From Vanilla planifolia (lineage: Eukaryota > Streptophyta > Magnoliopsida > Asparagales > Orchidaceae): a stretch of DNA of 64,000 nucleotides. Positions 11,311 to 25,000 of the stretch are shown piece by piece; the stretch's first letter is position 1, and every line of letters starts with the position of its first letter. The notes under the pieces are model-generated. The model saw only the letters and a program-made list of their open reading frames with translations. It had not been told where the DNA came from and did no database searches. The position numbers and the translations under genes are program-made. The stretch lies in the NCBI GenBank assembly GCA_023846275.1, contig CM043871.1:35370578-35434577 (forward strand), given 5' to 3'.

Positions 11311-14300
11311 AGATTAGAAGTGGATTCTTTTCCATTTTGTTCAAGTTAGTCAAAGCTATTACAATTTTTGTTGTATCATTTGGATCAATTGGAATGAAAG
11401 TTATATTAGTCTCGGGCTAATTTACAGGTTTTTTTAGAATGGACTTTACCTGTTTTGGGTTTCAAATTGCTCTTCAAAAGTTTTGATATCATTTTTTAGA
11501 TTGAAGTTTGTCCCTTCAAATGCGCACGATACAAGGAGTTGAAAACTTGACATTGAAATAAGAATTCAAAGCTATTATGCTAAGTTTGTTCTACATTGTT
11601 CATCACATAACAACCTTGTATGAGTTAAACATCTTTGCCATTAGAAATTAATCATATTGCATGGTTAATCCTTTCTTTGTTCTAAGAGTAAAGGTCATTT
11701 TTACACTGCTAAAATATTTGATATTGCTAAATATACTAATGAGAATCCCTTTATAAGGAATGAGGTGATCTCCACATTTCCACATCTTTGTAAATGCATG
11801 GTGGAAGAGGAGCTCTACAACATTTAATATGCTAATTAATATCCTCATAACCTCAATATTTACTATCTTAACTCTTTATCACAAAGGCATTAACGATTGT
11901 CAAAGTGAGGCTAATCCTTTTGGCTAAAGGTGAGCAGCATCTATCACTTGGCATGGTTGACATTGTCCATTAGTGTTGGCTTGATGGACTTTAGACTTGA
12001 TCTTCTCAAGTGCTTCAATTAGTTTTTAGAAATTACATATATGATGTTAATGTGTCCCTTGTCATTTTAGGCAGTAAACTTCTCTTCATGTGATGCTCTT
12101 AAGCAACTATATAAGAGTTGCCATCAATATCCTTTTGAGTCATAGTTAATACTCCATTATTCTTTTTAGAATTGTACTATTTGAAGTTGTCTCTCCTTCA
12201 AGATTTATTTAATGAGAGATTTAAAAGTCAGATATCATTGGTCCTCTTTATGGATTTTTTTTTTAATTACAATGTTTTTTATGTCGAACACGTGTCATTT
12301 TACTGTCTCAGAAACACCCACCTTCCTCTATCATGATAAGATAAAGGGAATTTTCGATGGAGTAATGGAGTGTGTAAAGATTGGAAAGAACACATACGTT
12401 GAAAGCACTAGGCTGGGCCAACATTGACACTAAGAGACGAAAGCTAGGGGAGCAAATGGGATTAGAAACCCCAGTAATCCTAACCATAAATGATGGATAA
12501 TGAGTGTTGTGTGTGTCGACCTGTGTAGTATTGTAGCTAATCTCGAATGGTGCAGTTTTGTTGCTAACCCCCCACCCCCCTTCTTGGCGACACAAAAAAC
12601 CAGATTTTGCATAAACATCTAATCTTCTTTTCACTGGGAATGGATGTCTCGTAAGGATCATTCCTACCATTCTTGGTGGGAGTCCAAGGCCGCAATTTGA
12701 TCTTCATGAAATTCACGATTTTTTCATTTAAACACAGTCGTCCTCCACCAGAGATGTCGAGGCTTTACTAACTGGCCTTCCTTCTTAATGGTTTGTGTGA
12801 AGCTTCAAGAGCATCGGTGATTTGATGAAGGGATCCTTTATTGATTAAGTGGTTCATTATTATTTTGAATGAAAAAGTTGGGACTTCTCAATTGATGTAT
12901 TTTCGGTAGCAGGACCAAACTTTCTTTGTTCTCTGTCTCGTTGGCTGCAAGCATATCCTGATTTTTGTTGCATTGGGCTCTATCAAAGATTCTAGAAGAA
13001 ATTCATGAGAAAAATTGAGTAGTGACTTCTAAAAACACGTGACATTAGATGTCTGATGAATGTTGTATCAGCCATTAATTCTTTGCTCCATATCTAGAAT
13101 TATATTGTGAAACTTTAGAGAGATGTTCTAAGAGTCTCCACTTGGTTCTGCCCTAGTTTAGTAGACTCTTAGCTGCATTCTTTGGGTTTGAGAGTTTGGA
13201 AAATGCTAAAGTTAAGGACCTCTTCAACTGCTCAAAGCACCAAATAGAACTGCAAGAATGTCTTCAAAGCCACCAAAATCCAGCATCGTTCAGCAGAGTG
13301 AAGTCTTTGCACTTGACTAGATCATTAACACCATAGAGAGACATCACCATCTGAAAATCTCTTTATAAAATATGTTGATTTGACTTCCTTTAAAAGAGAG
13401 TTGAAGGTGGGATATAGAATTTTGACAAGAGATAAATTGCTATAATTTTTTTTGAGAAGTGGAGTCATTAGGAGTATGTCCTCTTCTTCAATGAGGAATT
13501 ACTGGTTGTGAGCTCCAGTGAAAGACGATTCTTTTATCCACTTGAGGCATTCACGGATGAACTGCTGTTTGTAAAGCTCTGACTTAAGTTTTGTAGATTT
13601 GGCAGTGGAGCAAAGAGATTAGGATGAATCAATGATAACGAATGAATTTTTTAATTGCTGTAGATTTGACTTTGCTTGAAGTGATGATGCTATTCCTGGA
13701 TTGCCCATCATAATTTGAACCAGCAAATGAGATAGATATATAGCTTTTAGGATTGTTAGAGTGGGAATGGGAGCCAGTTGTGCAGTACCCGAGACTTGGT
13801 TTGATAATTACTTATTTATGTTTGTTTGACTTGCTCAACAAGCTTGAACACTTTCTAAAATACTCTAGTCATTAAGGAACAACATTGTTCATAGCTTATG
13901 AAGGACATGACTAAAGCTTGATTGGGAACTAGATAATAATTGAAAGTATTGAATTTATATTAAGGAACATAATATTTTCTTGTGTTATTAAACATTTTTT
14001 GTTGATAAACATCATTGGTATGTGTGGCTGGTCAAAGATTTTGTTGGTTTGTTTTGTTATTTGATGTTTCATCAAACCTTCAAACTTTTTCTTGTTTGAC
14101 TTGAAGCTTTCTACTAATCTCATGACTTTCTACGAAGTTTTTTAACGAGAAACAATCCTAAGAACAACTAGATCCACATAATGAGGAAACACTATATTCA
14201 TTTAAGTAACTAATGTGGCCTTCCATAGTCAAAGAATGTAATATAACAATCAGTCTGCAATCATCCTGAGAAGAGCAGACATTGTCTTCTTAAAATCTCC

Positions 14301-14814
14301 ATTTGTTGCTAGAGAGCTTGGATTTTTAGTGGTTGCAGATCAGATTCATAGTAGTAGTTGTGCGTGATTGTCAACTTTAGTTTCTTGATCAAGCAAAGTG
14401 CTGTTTAGAAGCTTCTCATCATGATTTAACTCTCATCCTTTGATTTTTATATTTTTTTCATATAAAAGACTTTAGAAAATGTTGATGCAAAATTTTGCTA
14501 GGGATATTAGAATAGAGTTCAATTAATGATTACAAAATCAGCTACATAGAAAGTAGAGACTCAACAATATCTCCTTTCTTGTATTCCTTGTGATTTCCAT
14601 TGTATTTGTTTTAACTTTTGTGTACATATTCTGCTTGGATTGTCAACTTTAAATGATAGGACTCTTGTCTATTGTTTTCTTTAATTCTATGTGTTAAAAA
14701 CTATGTTCTTTGATCAAAATTTGAACTTCATTGTGAAATTTTGATTAGCTGGGATTTTTCATTATTAAATTGATTCTGGCTTTTTAAAGATTATTCTGAA
14801 ATCCTAGAGATGTA
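11311..14814. other. Probable retrotransposon-derived DNA, no intact gene
   Basis: This lies upstream (in minus-strand sense) of the Gypsy polymerase relic and may include its leader and gag remains. A somewhat GC-richer patch at about 12300-12680 has overlapping frames on the minus strand (up to 120 codons), but they show no recognisable motif. No host gene was recognised. Confidence 0.4.
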
Positions 14815-15093
14815 AATTTTGGAATGAATTAAATTTACTATGTGAAAAAAAATCAAATACAATCGGCCTTAAAAGGTGGAAGAATCAAAATCCATATAAT
14901 AAGAAACTTTAAATTTGGAAACAAATTTCTTGACCACCATGGACCAATATATGCATAACTTCTTAATGATTAGAATCAATTATGCAAACAAAAATTGAAG
15001 GTTCTTACTTACCAATTTTCTAAAATAACCATAAATTGATTAATAATAATAATAAATACTAAGATATTTCATAATAAATATTGGCATATTTCA
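14815..15093 (-). repeat. 3' LTR of the Copia fossil
   Basis: Left terminal repeat. Its inner edge abuts the purine-rich tract on the minus strand. The outer edge is approximate because divergence hides it. Confidence 0.65.
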
Positions 15094-18000
15094 TGCTCTC
15101 CTTCAAGCTAGGTTGCAAATATTGAGCATGTTAAGCTTAAAATGAAATGTATCAAAGCTTTTCCTTAAAAGAGCCTTTTTCATGATGTTAGCAATTTTAG
15201 GACTTGCTGGGGTATAACAAAGGAAAATATCCATTCCTTGAGTTTTTATTTGATGAAATGAAGATCAATTTTCACATGCTTCATTCATAATAATTTGGAT
15301 TTTTAGTAATACAAAAATTGGTTGATTATCATACGTAGATGTTATAGGCCGATTTCGTTTCATATGAATGTTTTTAATTATATTTCTTATCCAAACTTCA
15401 TAGAACCCATGATTTTCATAATAATTTTTTTAATTTAATTTTAGTATTGTTTCTAGAGACCACTTGTCCTACCATAATTACGATGTTATCCTAAACATGG
15501 GTGTGATATTCGAAAATTGATCTTCTATCTGAATTGAGCCAAATTAATCTATGCGATTGAACACTTATATATTTTTGCTTGAACTCTTTTTGATGATCAA
15601 CTTCTTTCTTGGGATGAGTTCTAAGTATCTCAGAATCTTATGAATTGTTCTTATATACCTCTTGCTTTGGTCATTCATAAACTAGCTTTCCACACTAAAA
15701 TTTTAATGTGATGTCTTGTATTAAAGAGACAATTTAATCTCTTAACAAGCCTTCAATAATAGTTTATCTCAACAGGAGTTGATACCTTCAATTTTCCAAG
15801 AATTTGAGTTGAGTCCATTGACATGTTATTCCATACCTTTTTAGGAGATCAAGATGCTTTCTTTAATTCTATCGACTTACATTCCTAGAAGATATTTTTG
15901 ATTTTCATGATCTTTGATCTTAAATTTTCTAGCCATAAGATTTTTATTATACAGTATTTCCAATCAATTACAAGTTATAGTATGATCTTTATGTAAACAG
16001 TCAAAAAAGTAAGGTTATCATTTATTGGTTTCTTCACAAATATTGTATGATTGACTAATATTGAGCATGATTGTACCGTTTCACAACCTTGGTTAACCTT
16101 TTGTACCATGCTTATGGAAAATACTTCAAGCCATAGAGAGATCTCTTTAGTCTACATGCCTTAACTATTATCTCCTCAATCTCTAGACTCGATGGGATGT
16201 TCATGTCAACATGTCACTCAAGTCACAATTTAGGATGGAATGTTTCATATCCATCTAATAGGTCAGTCCATTCAAGGCTCGTAGCAAGTGATAAAAAAAT
16301 CTTGATGGTATTGAGTTTGGCCATAGCTTCAAAAGTTTGTCTATACTATATGATCATGTAGAACTTTTAGAAACAAGCCTTACCTTAAAAAATTGATCCA
16401 CGCTAACACCTTTCTATTTGATAACGAGCATTTGCTTAGAACTGATTGTGTTCTTTCCAATTAGCAAAACTATGACTTCCTATGTCTTTTCTTTTTTAAA
16501 AGCTCAAAGTTCTTCCATAAAAATTTTTTTTTCTTTTGGGATACTTAACAGCTTGATTAATAGACTTATGAATATGAATATTTTCAAGACTAGAAATAAT
16601 AGCTTGAAAATTTTGAGAGGCGAGCATAAGAAACATATTGTTGGATTGGATGTTTTGTGCAAGACGAAGCATCTTTACTCAAGGTAATAGACACAATTCA
16701 TATCATCATTAAGTAAATTTGTATGTGTTTTTAGAAGAAATGTTACCTTTAGGATTGCTTGTATTCGGTTCAGGTTCATTGTCATGACCAAATGGCTGTG
16801 CTTAATCATTTTGTTGAGTTGAGTTTAGGTATTTATGAGTGGACATTATGCTGTTAAATGGTTTTCGTGAGTAGATATTAAGCTTTAAGTGATTAGGTAG
16901 AATTATGTGATTCTGATGACTTGGAGTGTGATATGACTTTAGGCTAGGACTTTGAGACTCGGATATAGGATTATAAATGGATATTGGAGTGCATTTGGAC
17001 TAAGAAGATGGATTTTGTAGTGAGACTTCATTTAAAATCCCAAACATGGGATTTTGGGCATAATTGTGCTCCCCCATACTTTGGCGAGAAAGTTTGACTC
17101 AAAATATGTGACATCCATTAAGAAATATTATTTTTAATAACTAGGGAGTAATACTTATATCCTTTTTGACTTATTGAATAATTCAAAAGAATGCACTTTT
17201 ATAGTTTTAGGATGAAGTTTGCCCCTAGTGTTATCATCAGATGTACAAAAGTACAACACCACAAATTTTATTAGTATGAAATCATCGAAGAAAGAGGTAA
17301 AATGTTTTTAGTATTTGACATGAGGTTTCTAATTTGGGTGATCTATAAGATAAGTGTTTAAAAGCATGACATCCCCCCCTCCCTAACAAAAAAAAGTTTA
17401 AGAGCAATAGTGAACATAAGTGAACTATCTTAAGGGGATGTTAGTTTTTTTGGTAATAACCCCATTTTGTTGGACTATATTAACATGGGTTTTTTGTATA
17501 ATGCTTTGTATTGATAAACATTCCATTAGAATTAATTAAAATACTCTTTCTCATTATTGATTTTTATAATTTTAATTTTGTTTTGAAATTGTTTTTGAAT
17601 CACAATATGAAATTTTTTGAAATTAAAACCAACTTTAGATTTTTCTTTCATATAAGATATCCATGCAAGCATTGTGTGATCATCAGTGAAAGAAGGAAAT
17701 TAATGTAATAAAAACATGTTTTACTTGTAAAGAACTTTAGGCATCATTATGAATTAACAAAAATTTATAAAATATAATTGATTATTTGCTCTAGAAAGAT
17801 GCTTGGAAATTCTTTGATTATTAACAAATTTCATATTGAAAGTTGTATGGGCTTTTATTTTTAAAAATGAATCAATCTTTCAAGATAGAAAAAATGAGAA
17901 TACCATAATCTAAAATTCCATAGCATGATCTAATAGTTATTTAGAGATGAAACATTGAACGTGCTTTTTGATAGATGACTTTTGGCCCCAGAAGTGCCCA

Positions 18001-19669
18001 TTTTGTGAACTTATCTACTTGAGGCATAACTATGCTTGAGAAGGTACTAAACAATTGTTCTTCATTACTCCCAATTTTCTTCTCGAATCTAAATCGTATA
18101 ATTGACACATAACAAAAAAATAGTAACACAATGTTAAACCTTTGTTCGTTGCTAATAAACAATATATTAAGAACCAAAAGCACATAATTAAAAGTGAGAC
18201 TATGTGATAGAATTATAGAATAAGTAACTATCACCGATGACTTTGATCCATAAACAATTTTAATTGTCGATTTCTTTTATCATCTTTTGAGGTTGGTTAA
18301 AATTTCAGAATCCCTTAATATATGATGTGAAGCTAAAGAATCAACTATCTAAATGTTAGTCTCATTAATTTTCACATGATAAGCCCACAAAGGATCATCT
18401 TTTTTGAGTTATGGATCTAGTTGAAGTGTTATAAAATTGGGGTTGCGGTTGATCAACAAACAATTTTTGGAGCAGTTTTAGATGTTTGCTAAACAAGCCT
18501 GACGTGGCATATTTGGAATACAATGCATATCTTTGGAGTTGGTGTTGTTCCCACAACCTTCTTTTTTTTGAGAAAGTTTTGCAATAGTAGGTGGACCAAT
18601 GATATTCCAGCACTTCTTTCAAGTATGCCTAACCCATGGCGATGTTCGTGCCAGGGACAGCCCTTCTTGTTGTTGTTCAATGTTTTTCTTCTTTTCACGA
18701 TGAGTGCAAGAACCTCTGTGATAATTGGTGTAGAATTACCGAACATGATTTTTTTTGTTTACTCTCTTCCCTTTGAATCTTTATAAATGCCTCTTTAACT
18801 CCTAGCAAAGGTTTGGTGGAGAGAACTTTACAATTAAAGTCATCAAGGCCTCTCTCTAGGACAATTAAGGACCTATACACACATTTCTTCTCCTCGTTTT
18901 TCTTGTATTTGATGTTATCACTAGGATAATCCAAGTTGTAATATTCAAACTCCTCCAATTATTGCCATTATCTATTGAGAAGATTAAAGTATTGAATTAT
19001 GATAAGATCTCTTTGGATTTTTCCTTGGTTACATCCCACATCCCTTCATCTGTTTTGTATTGAAGAAATTCTCCTTGATTCCATTTGTCATTGAGCTCAA
19101 TTCATGAAATTACTAGTATACAAAGAAAATAGGTGACAAGAAAATTGGTGACAATTGATATTCAATTTAGTTGAAGATGAGGAAGCATTGAAATCATCGA
19201 AAGATCAATAACTCTTGTCTATTTGAAGACTTAAGGGATACGTGGGAGATAATATGGAACTCGATGGAGCATCCGACCTTTGGTACAAATTGCACAAGAA
19301 GCAACTTGCCTTTCATGAAACCGAGTCTTCCTTAGTGAATGAATGAACCTTGGCATTGTGGTGAAGCATGTCGTAATGAGCCATGATATGGCTATGTTAT
19401 TCTCTAACTTTTAGATGCAAAACTTGGTGACCTCTTCTTTGTTTGGCTTGACTATAATGTTTTAAATAATCTTTTTTTTTTCTTTTTCGTGTATAAATAT
19501 CATAATGGACTAAGACCATTGAAGGTAATTTTGTTTGAAAGATGTTCTCTCCATGGGATTGAGATTAATGCTTTAACTTAATGTTGTCTTGGTAGGAACG
19601 ATTGTCTTCTTCGTAGTTGTGAAGGATTTTTGAGTGTTTTAGAGTTTTAGAGGGGGTTTTGACATTGTG

Positions 19670-19947
19670 AATATTTTGGAATGAATAGGATTGTGAAAAG
19701 TTCAAATATAGTCAGCTTTAAAAAGGGGAAATCGAACTCCCTTATAATAAGAAACTACAAATTAAAAAATCAACTCTCTAATGACCATTCAATAATCTAC
19801 ATGTGATCTTCTAATAATTCGAAACAAATAAACAAATAAAATTAGAAGATTCTTATTACGTAATTTCTTTAAATAAAAAAACCAAATAAATAGGCTAGTA
19901 ATAATAACAATTGTTGAGATTTTGATAATAAATGCTATGATATTACA
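19670..19947 (-). repeat. 5' LTR of the Copia fossil
   Basis: Right terminal repeat, diverged from the left one by many substitutions and indels. The outer edge at TATTACA aligns with the inner edge of the left copy. A target duplication was not confirmed. Confidence 0.65.
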
Positions 19948-22097
19948 CAAAGGGTTTGCTTGGTAATTGTCATGAGAAATAAATTATTTTATTGAGATCT
20001 TGATTAGTTTATCAGCATGCATCACATATTAGATCCTTAGAATCATGGGTTTTGGTGCATCATTTGACACTAGTTTTGCATCATTTGACCGGATGCAAGT
20101 CCTAATTCAACTGTTGGTCTATCTTAGATCTTCAAGTAGTTTTTATAGTTTTATTGAGGATGAACTTATCTTATGTTGTCATGAAATTATGTTGGGATTT
20201 GCATCTTCACATTTAGTGTGGGTTTAGATATTGCTGATTAAGTTTGATTTTTCTTTATTTTGTTATGTTTGCTTAGTTATTTTATGGCCTCCCATGTAAC
20301 TTGAAGATCCACAATTCAATTGGGCCTTGATAAGTTTGGTTGGCATGGCAAACCCAGACAAATAGATACAAGAAAAGAGACTGCATGATAGCTAAAACTT
20401 GGGAACGAGCTATCCTAGTGTGAGAACAATAATTTGAGCCTATAAGGATTAGGAGGGTCTGGATTCCCGTCCTGAAATCTTGTCTATCCACCCACGAATA
20501 ATGCCATGATATGGGCATCGGGTGACTCCTAGAAAGCTAACTTGTAAATCCATGACTAGCTGCAATTTTCCCCGAATACACAAAAGTTCCTAGAGATTTT
20601 CCATGCCACACCAAGGTTATCCACAAAGTTGTGGCTGTGATAATGTATGCCTTGATATGCTCCTATCTTGCAAGCCTTTGCACATCCCATCAAGTTACAA
20701 GCCACATTGGAAAAGGAGGCATTACAAAATTCGTTTTTTCAAGGAAACAACTTGGATATCTCCAGTTTCAAATAAGCAACTTGCATTGTGTTGAGAAACA
20801 TCAACCTCAGTCCTTTGCTTTAGATTTAATTCAAAAATGAAGAACTAAATTGACAGCATCAATCACCTTTTGCTTGAATCTTGCTAAATTGTTGCTCCTT
20901 ATTTTTCGAAGATACTATCTTATTATCAAGTAATTTAGAGTTAGAATACTCAACAATGGTGTGAATCAATGAAGAATGAGAAGACCTCTTCCTTTGCTTC
21001 TATTTTAGTGGCTTCATTTTAGTGCAGCAGGCATTTGATCATGATAACGATCATTCATTTGTGAGCAGTTAATAAAGTCCTGACCATCAGTGCTACCCCA
21101 GCTCAAGTTGTCCTATTAAGGACGTTTTTGTAGCTTGACTAGTTTCTGTCTTCTAATGCTCATATTCATATCATTCTTCAACTTATAGAAGGTGAGATAG
21201 TAGTATGTATACTTTAGCATTAGGATGGAGAATATGGTAGGAAAATCTTTAGGGTAGGCCTTGAATAAAGGGAGAAATAGCTAGCACTGAAAAGAACATT
21301 TAAAATATAAGAGGCACCTCCCAAGAGGCAGGTTTTAAGAAAGAATTTGAATTGTTATTTTGTTTGTTTGGGGGGAAGGGGGTTAGATTTAAAGTTCTTT
21401 AGGGGAGATATATCTAATAATAAAAATGGTATGTGACAAAGGCACTTCTTATATAATAAAATACGGGAGTTGATATATTGATTATCATCGTGTATTGATA
21501 AAATATACCATGCAATGTTAAATAAAAAGAAATTTACTAAATATAGCAATAAACATAAAAATTCGATTCTTTGAAATAATCCATTTAACATCCAAACCTA
21601 TCAAGTTTTTATCATCGTGTTAGGTTATTTTAACAAAATTTAATCATAACTGAGTTAAAAACTTGACTGCTTATATGTAAAACATCTTATTTACCTTTAA
21701 TATCTAAATAGACAAGGTTTTAATTCAATCATGATAAAATATTTTTATAATAGACTAACAAAGTGATGTGTTGATAAAATTTGATGGTTTTGGGATTCTT
21801 GGGAGTAATTTTAGATAATTTTTTTATATATAAATAATTATATTTTTTGTTGTGTGTAAATTGTCCTAAATAAAAGCATCATATCAAAGTGTTTTTTCTT
21901 TCACAAGTGCAGGTAAAAGAATAGCAATTTTTGTTTGTCTTTATCCCAAGTACCTTTGATGTTTCTTGCTTGTATGCTCAACTTCCGTATATTTAAACTG
22001 CTTTTCACTAATGATAATTTTGTTGACATTCAACTTTCTTGATCAGAGGCATTGCTTTAGGGTAAGCTTGTCCTTAATGTTGCTTTTTCCTAAACAG
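19948..22097. other. Upstream sequence of the phosphatase inhibitor gene; no gene identified
   Basis: Probably part of the first intron or the 5' region of the inhibitor-2 gene. A patch at about 20280-20840 is less AT-rich and has frames of 60-78 codons on both strands, but none shows a known domain. I could not find the expected short first coding exon here. Confidence 0.4.
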
Positions 22098-25000
22098 TTT
22101 TCGTGTGAGATGGAATGAGGCAAACTTGCAGGAAATTGAATCAAATAAGCCGGTTAGGCAAAAAATTACTGAACCCAAGACTCCATACCATCCTATGATT
22201 GATTATGATGGTAGCTATTTTATTTTTTTTGTTGCATTACACTACTTAATGATTAAAGCATTAGTTCAACTTCAGGTTGTTACCATTTCAGTGTAAATTC
22301 TTGCTCTGTATATAGGTTCCTTGTCCCCAAGACGTGCTTTTGATGATTGTGTTGATGATTCTGCACATGCTGAGGCTATTGCAAATGCTTTAAGTGATGT
22401 AGCTTCATCAAGTCAAAGGATTTCTGTAACTGGAGGTTGGACATCATCTGATGATGAAGCAGACATCATGGAACAAGATGAAGGTATACACTTTGGTGAT
22501 TCTTTGGTGAATAGTCTATAGCTTACCTATTAATTCCTAGTTTTTCTACAAATGAAGGTTTACTGTGTTGGTTTTCTTTTGCAATATATCTTGATAAAGC
22601 CTTGATAACTTCTATTATATATACATTGAGTTTACTAATAGAAGGCAAAGAATAATCTAAATTAACAACTAATAATAAAGAATTAAAAATTTGATCCTTT
22701 GAAATGGAAATAGAGTCAAGATTAGCTACTTTTAATAAAGATTTATTGACAATAGGAACAGCAAAATTTTTATTAATATGGATTATAATTTTCCAAAATA
22801 ATAGCATCACCAATTATATGATTAGATACTCTTGAATTTATAAACCATAGATTTATTCTATTAGTTTTAGCACTCAAAGCATTTAGAAAATTACCTTTTT
22901 GTACGAATGACCCTCTACTAATTATTGTGTTGGGATTTGCAAAATATTATATCAAATTTATCATCTTCTAGAAACTTTCTATTTGTTCCTTACTAAATGG
23001 TGGTAGCTCTTTTTGATCCCCACAAAGAAAGAGGGGTTGTGGTAGGAAACGATTCTGTCCTCTAGGAAGTACTTGTGATGATCAAGGTTATCAACAATGA
23101 TAATGGAGGAGAAAGTGGCAAGGTGTTGAGGCTAGCTATGACTAATGGACTTGAGGAAGGCATAGTTGTCGAATTTGATAGTTTTGAACAAAGCAAAGGC
23201 ATAAAATGGGCATATAACATCTGTCTTTTGTCTAATGCTCTCTCTTGTTTGCTTCCATCTTGAGGAGGGTTTCTTGTTTTCACATTATATTCCCATGAAG
23301 CAAGACCTTGACAAAGTGCCCAAGAGAAGGATGATTATGGGAACATTGATGAGCCAATTTGGGAAGAAGATGCTTAAGGAAATGCCAATAGTGATCCCAA
23401 GAATTAGCATTTGTTAAAAAAGCATGGCAAGGTGATTGTTTATGTTGGGAACATCTTTGGAAGGGTGTGAACCATGGAGGTTATACCGTACTAACAATAC
23501 CAAAGTTCCCATGATCATACAAGTAAAATATATATAGTTAAAATAGTGGGTTATTCGCACATCCTAATTTGAAAATAACCTTAAAATAAAAGCACAATAT
23601 TAAAATTTATTTTAAATTTTAAGACAATTTTTATAAACAGTTATTGCAACATCTTGAAAATTTATTTCTACAATGTGCTGTTTTTAAAGAATTTATGTAC
23701 TTGAGCTATTTATGTACTTGAACTAGCAAGGTTAGCTTGGTAATTGGTGCTGCTTACTGCCTTGAGCAAGTTAGGGGATAAGTAGAGAAGGAACTAAGCT
23801 AGGCACTTGGTAAACAAAAACAGACGACGAAGCTACCCAAGAGATTGTTCAGTGGAAAGGAAGAAGCAAGAGGCGCAGGAAAAGCTTGAGTGTTGTGTGG
23901 TTGTTTCCATGGGAGAAGCTTGAGCTTTGATGGTGTTATAAAGAAGAGCTGAGGATTTAGCAAGAAGCTAAGTCCTACAGCTGGAGGAAAGCAACAATAG
24001 AAAACAAAGAAGAAGAATTAATGTTGCAGCAAGAAGGAGAATTTTTGGATGCGGGGAAAAGGAATCGAAAAAAAAAAATTCTGCTGCTTTAAAGATGAGG
24101 AGTGGCAAAGTCAGCTTAAGTTTTGTTTCAAATTGCTTTAGAATCCATCACAAAAAGCTAAACAGCATGATCGATAGGATAATATGGAATTAATAGGGAA
24201 TTTGATGATTAAGTTAGAATAAATGAAATAATGATTAATGGAAGAAGTTATTTGATAGTAAAGTACTATAAGATCATAATTTTCATTTTAATTGAGTTTT
24301 GGGAATCAAATTGATTGCAAAATAGAAGGATTTTTGTAGTTTTTGGGCGAGCATGTAGGCGATGGGAATAGTGTCTATGTTTGTTTTATTATCATGCATG
24401 ATTAAACTTACAAGTGAATGAATTTATAAATGAATGATAGCACATATTGATACGTTTAATATAATTGAATATATAAATTTATTTATGATCAATGATTTTT
24501 CTAAAAGATCAAAATTAAATTAAAATTCAAATAATTGTTTATTCAAATCGAACATGAATTGACAACCAACAAACTAGGGCTATCTTGTATCAAATTGTTT
24601 CTATTCTATATGTGGATCAAATTGAGGTTAAATTGAACATCCTTAATCTAATTATATGCCAAGGTTAGATTGACTCCAGATTGAGTTGGCTACAACTTTA
24701 CATATTGTTGAGATTTTTTTTGTTAAATATTATACCATCAGATTGAATTATGATATTGTTTGACAAAATTAACAGGCAAAAACAAAACTAGAAATATGAG
24801 GATGACTTTGAAGTTAAAGAGATTTCGATTTTTGATTGATCTAAAATCGAGTTTGTGGAATGCAAGTGTGGTTGGATTGGGATTATAAATGACGTAGTTA
24901 TCATTTTTGGGAATAGTAAAACATTAAGTAAAATTTCATTATCTTAAGTTTATATTGTAAATTGATGATAAAATTGATGGGAGCGTTAATAAATGATCCA

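Larger units (their letters stand above)
14815..19947 (-). mobile_element. Ty1/Copia retrotransposon fossil with both LTRs
   Basis: Two related terminal repeats are visible: about 14815-15093 and 19670-19947, sharing TTTTGGAATGAAT, ATAATAAGAAACT and AATAATAATAA-type words and ending in a matching TG...TTTATTAT block on the minus strand. A purine-rich CTTGAAGGAGAGCA tract lies next to the left LTR, as expected for a Copia polypurine tract. Between them, minus-strand gag (YKKNEEKK...LDDFNCKVL...EAFIKIQREES, about 19.1-18.7 kb) and reverse transcriptase (LNTIKIFLSLATSLEW, RLKRSLYGLK, and a KFKIKD...KYLLGM zone, about 16.35-15.75 kb) can be read. It is broken in many places. LTR divergence by eye is large, so the insertion is old. 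Confidence 0.82.

Noticed and set aside
12308-12670. 120-codon minus-strand frame
   Set aside because: No recognisable motif, and it lies in retrotransposon-like surroundings. Not enough support for a gene.
20282-20840. Frames of 60-78 codons in a less AT-rich patch
   Set aside because: Overlapping on both strands without any family signature or splice context. It could be a captured gene scrap, but this cannot be supported.
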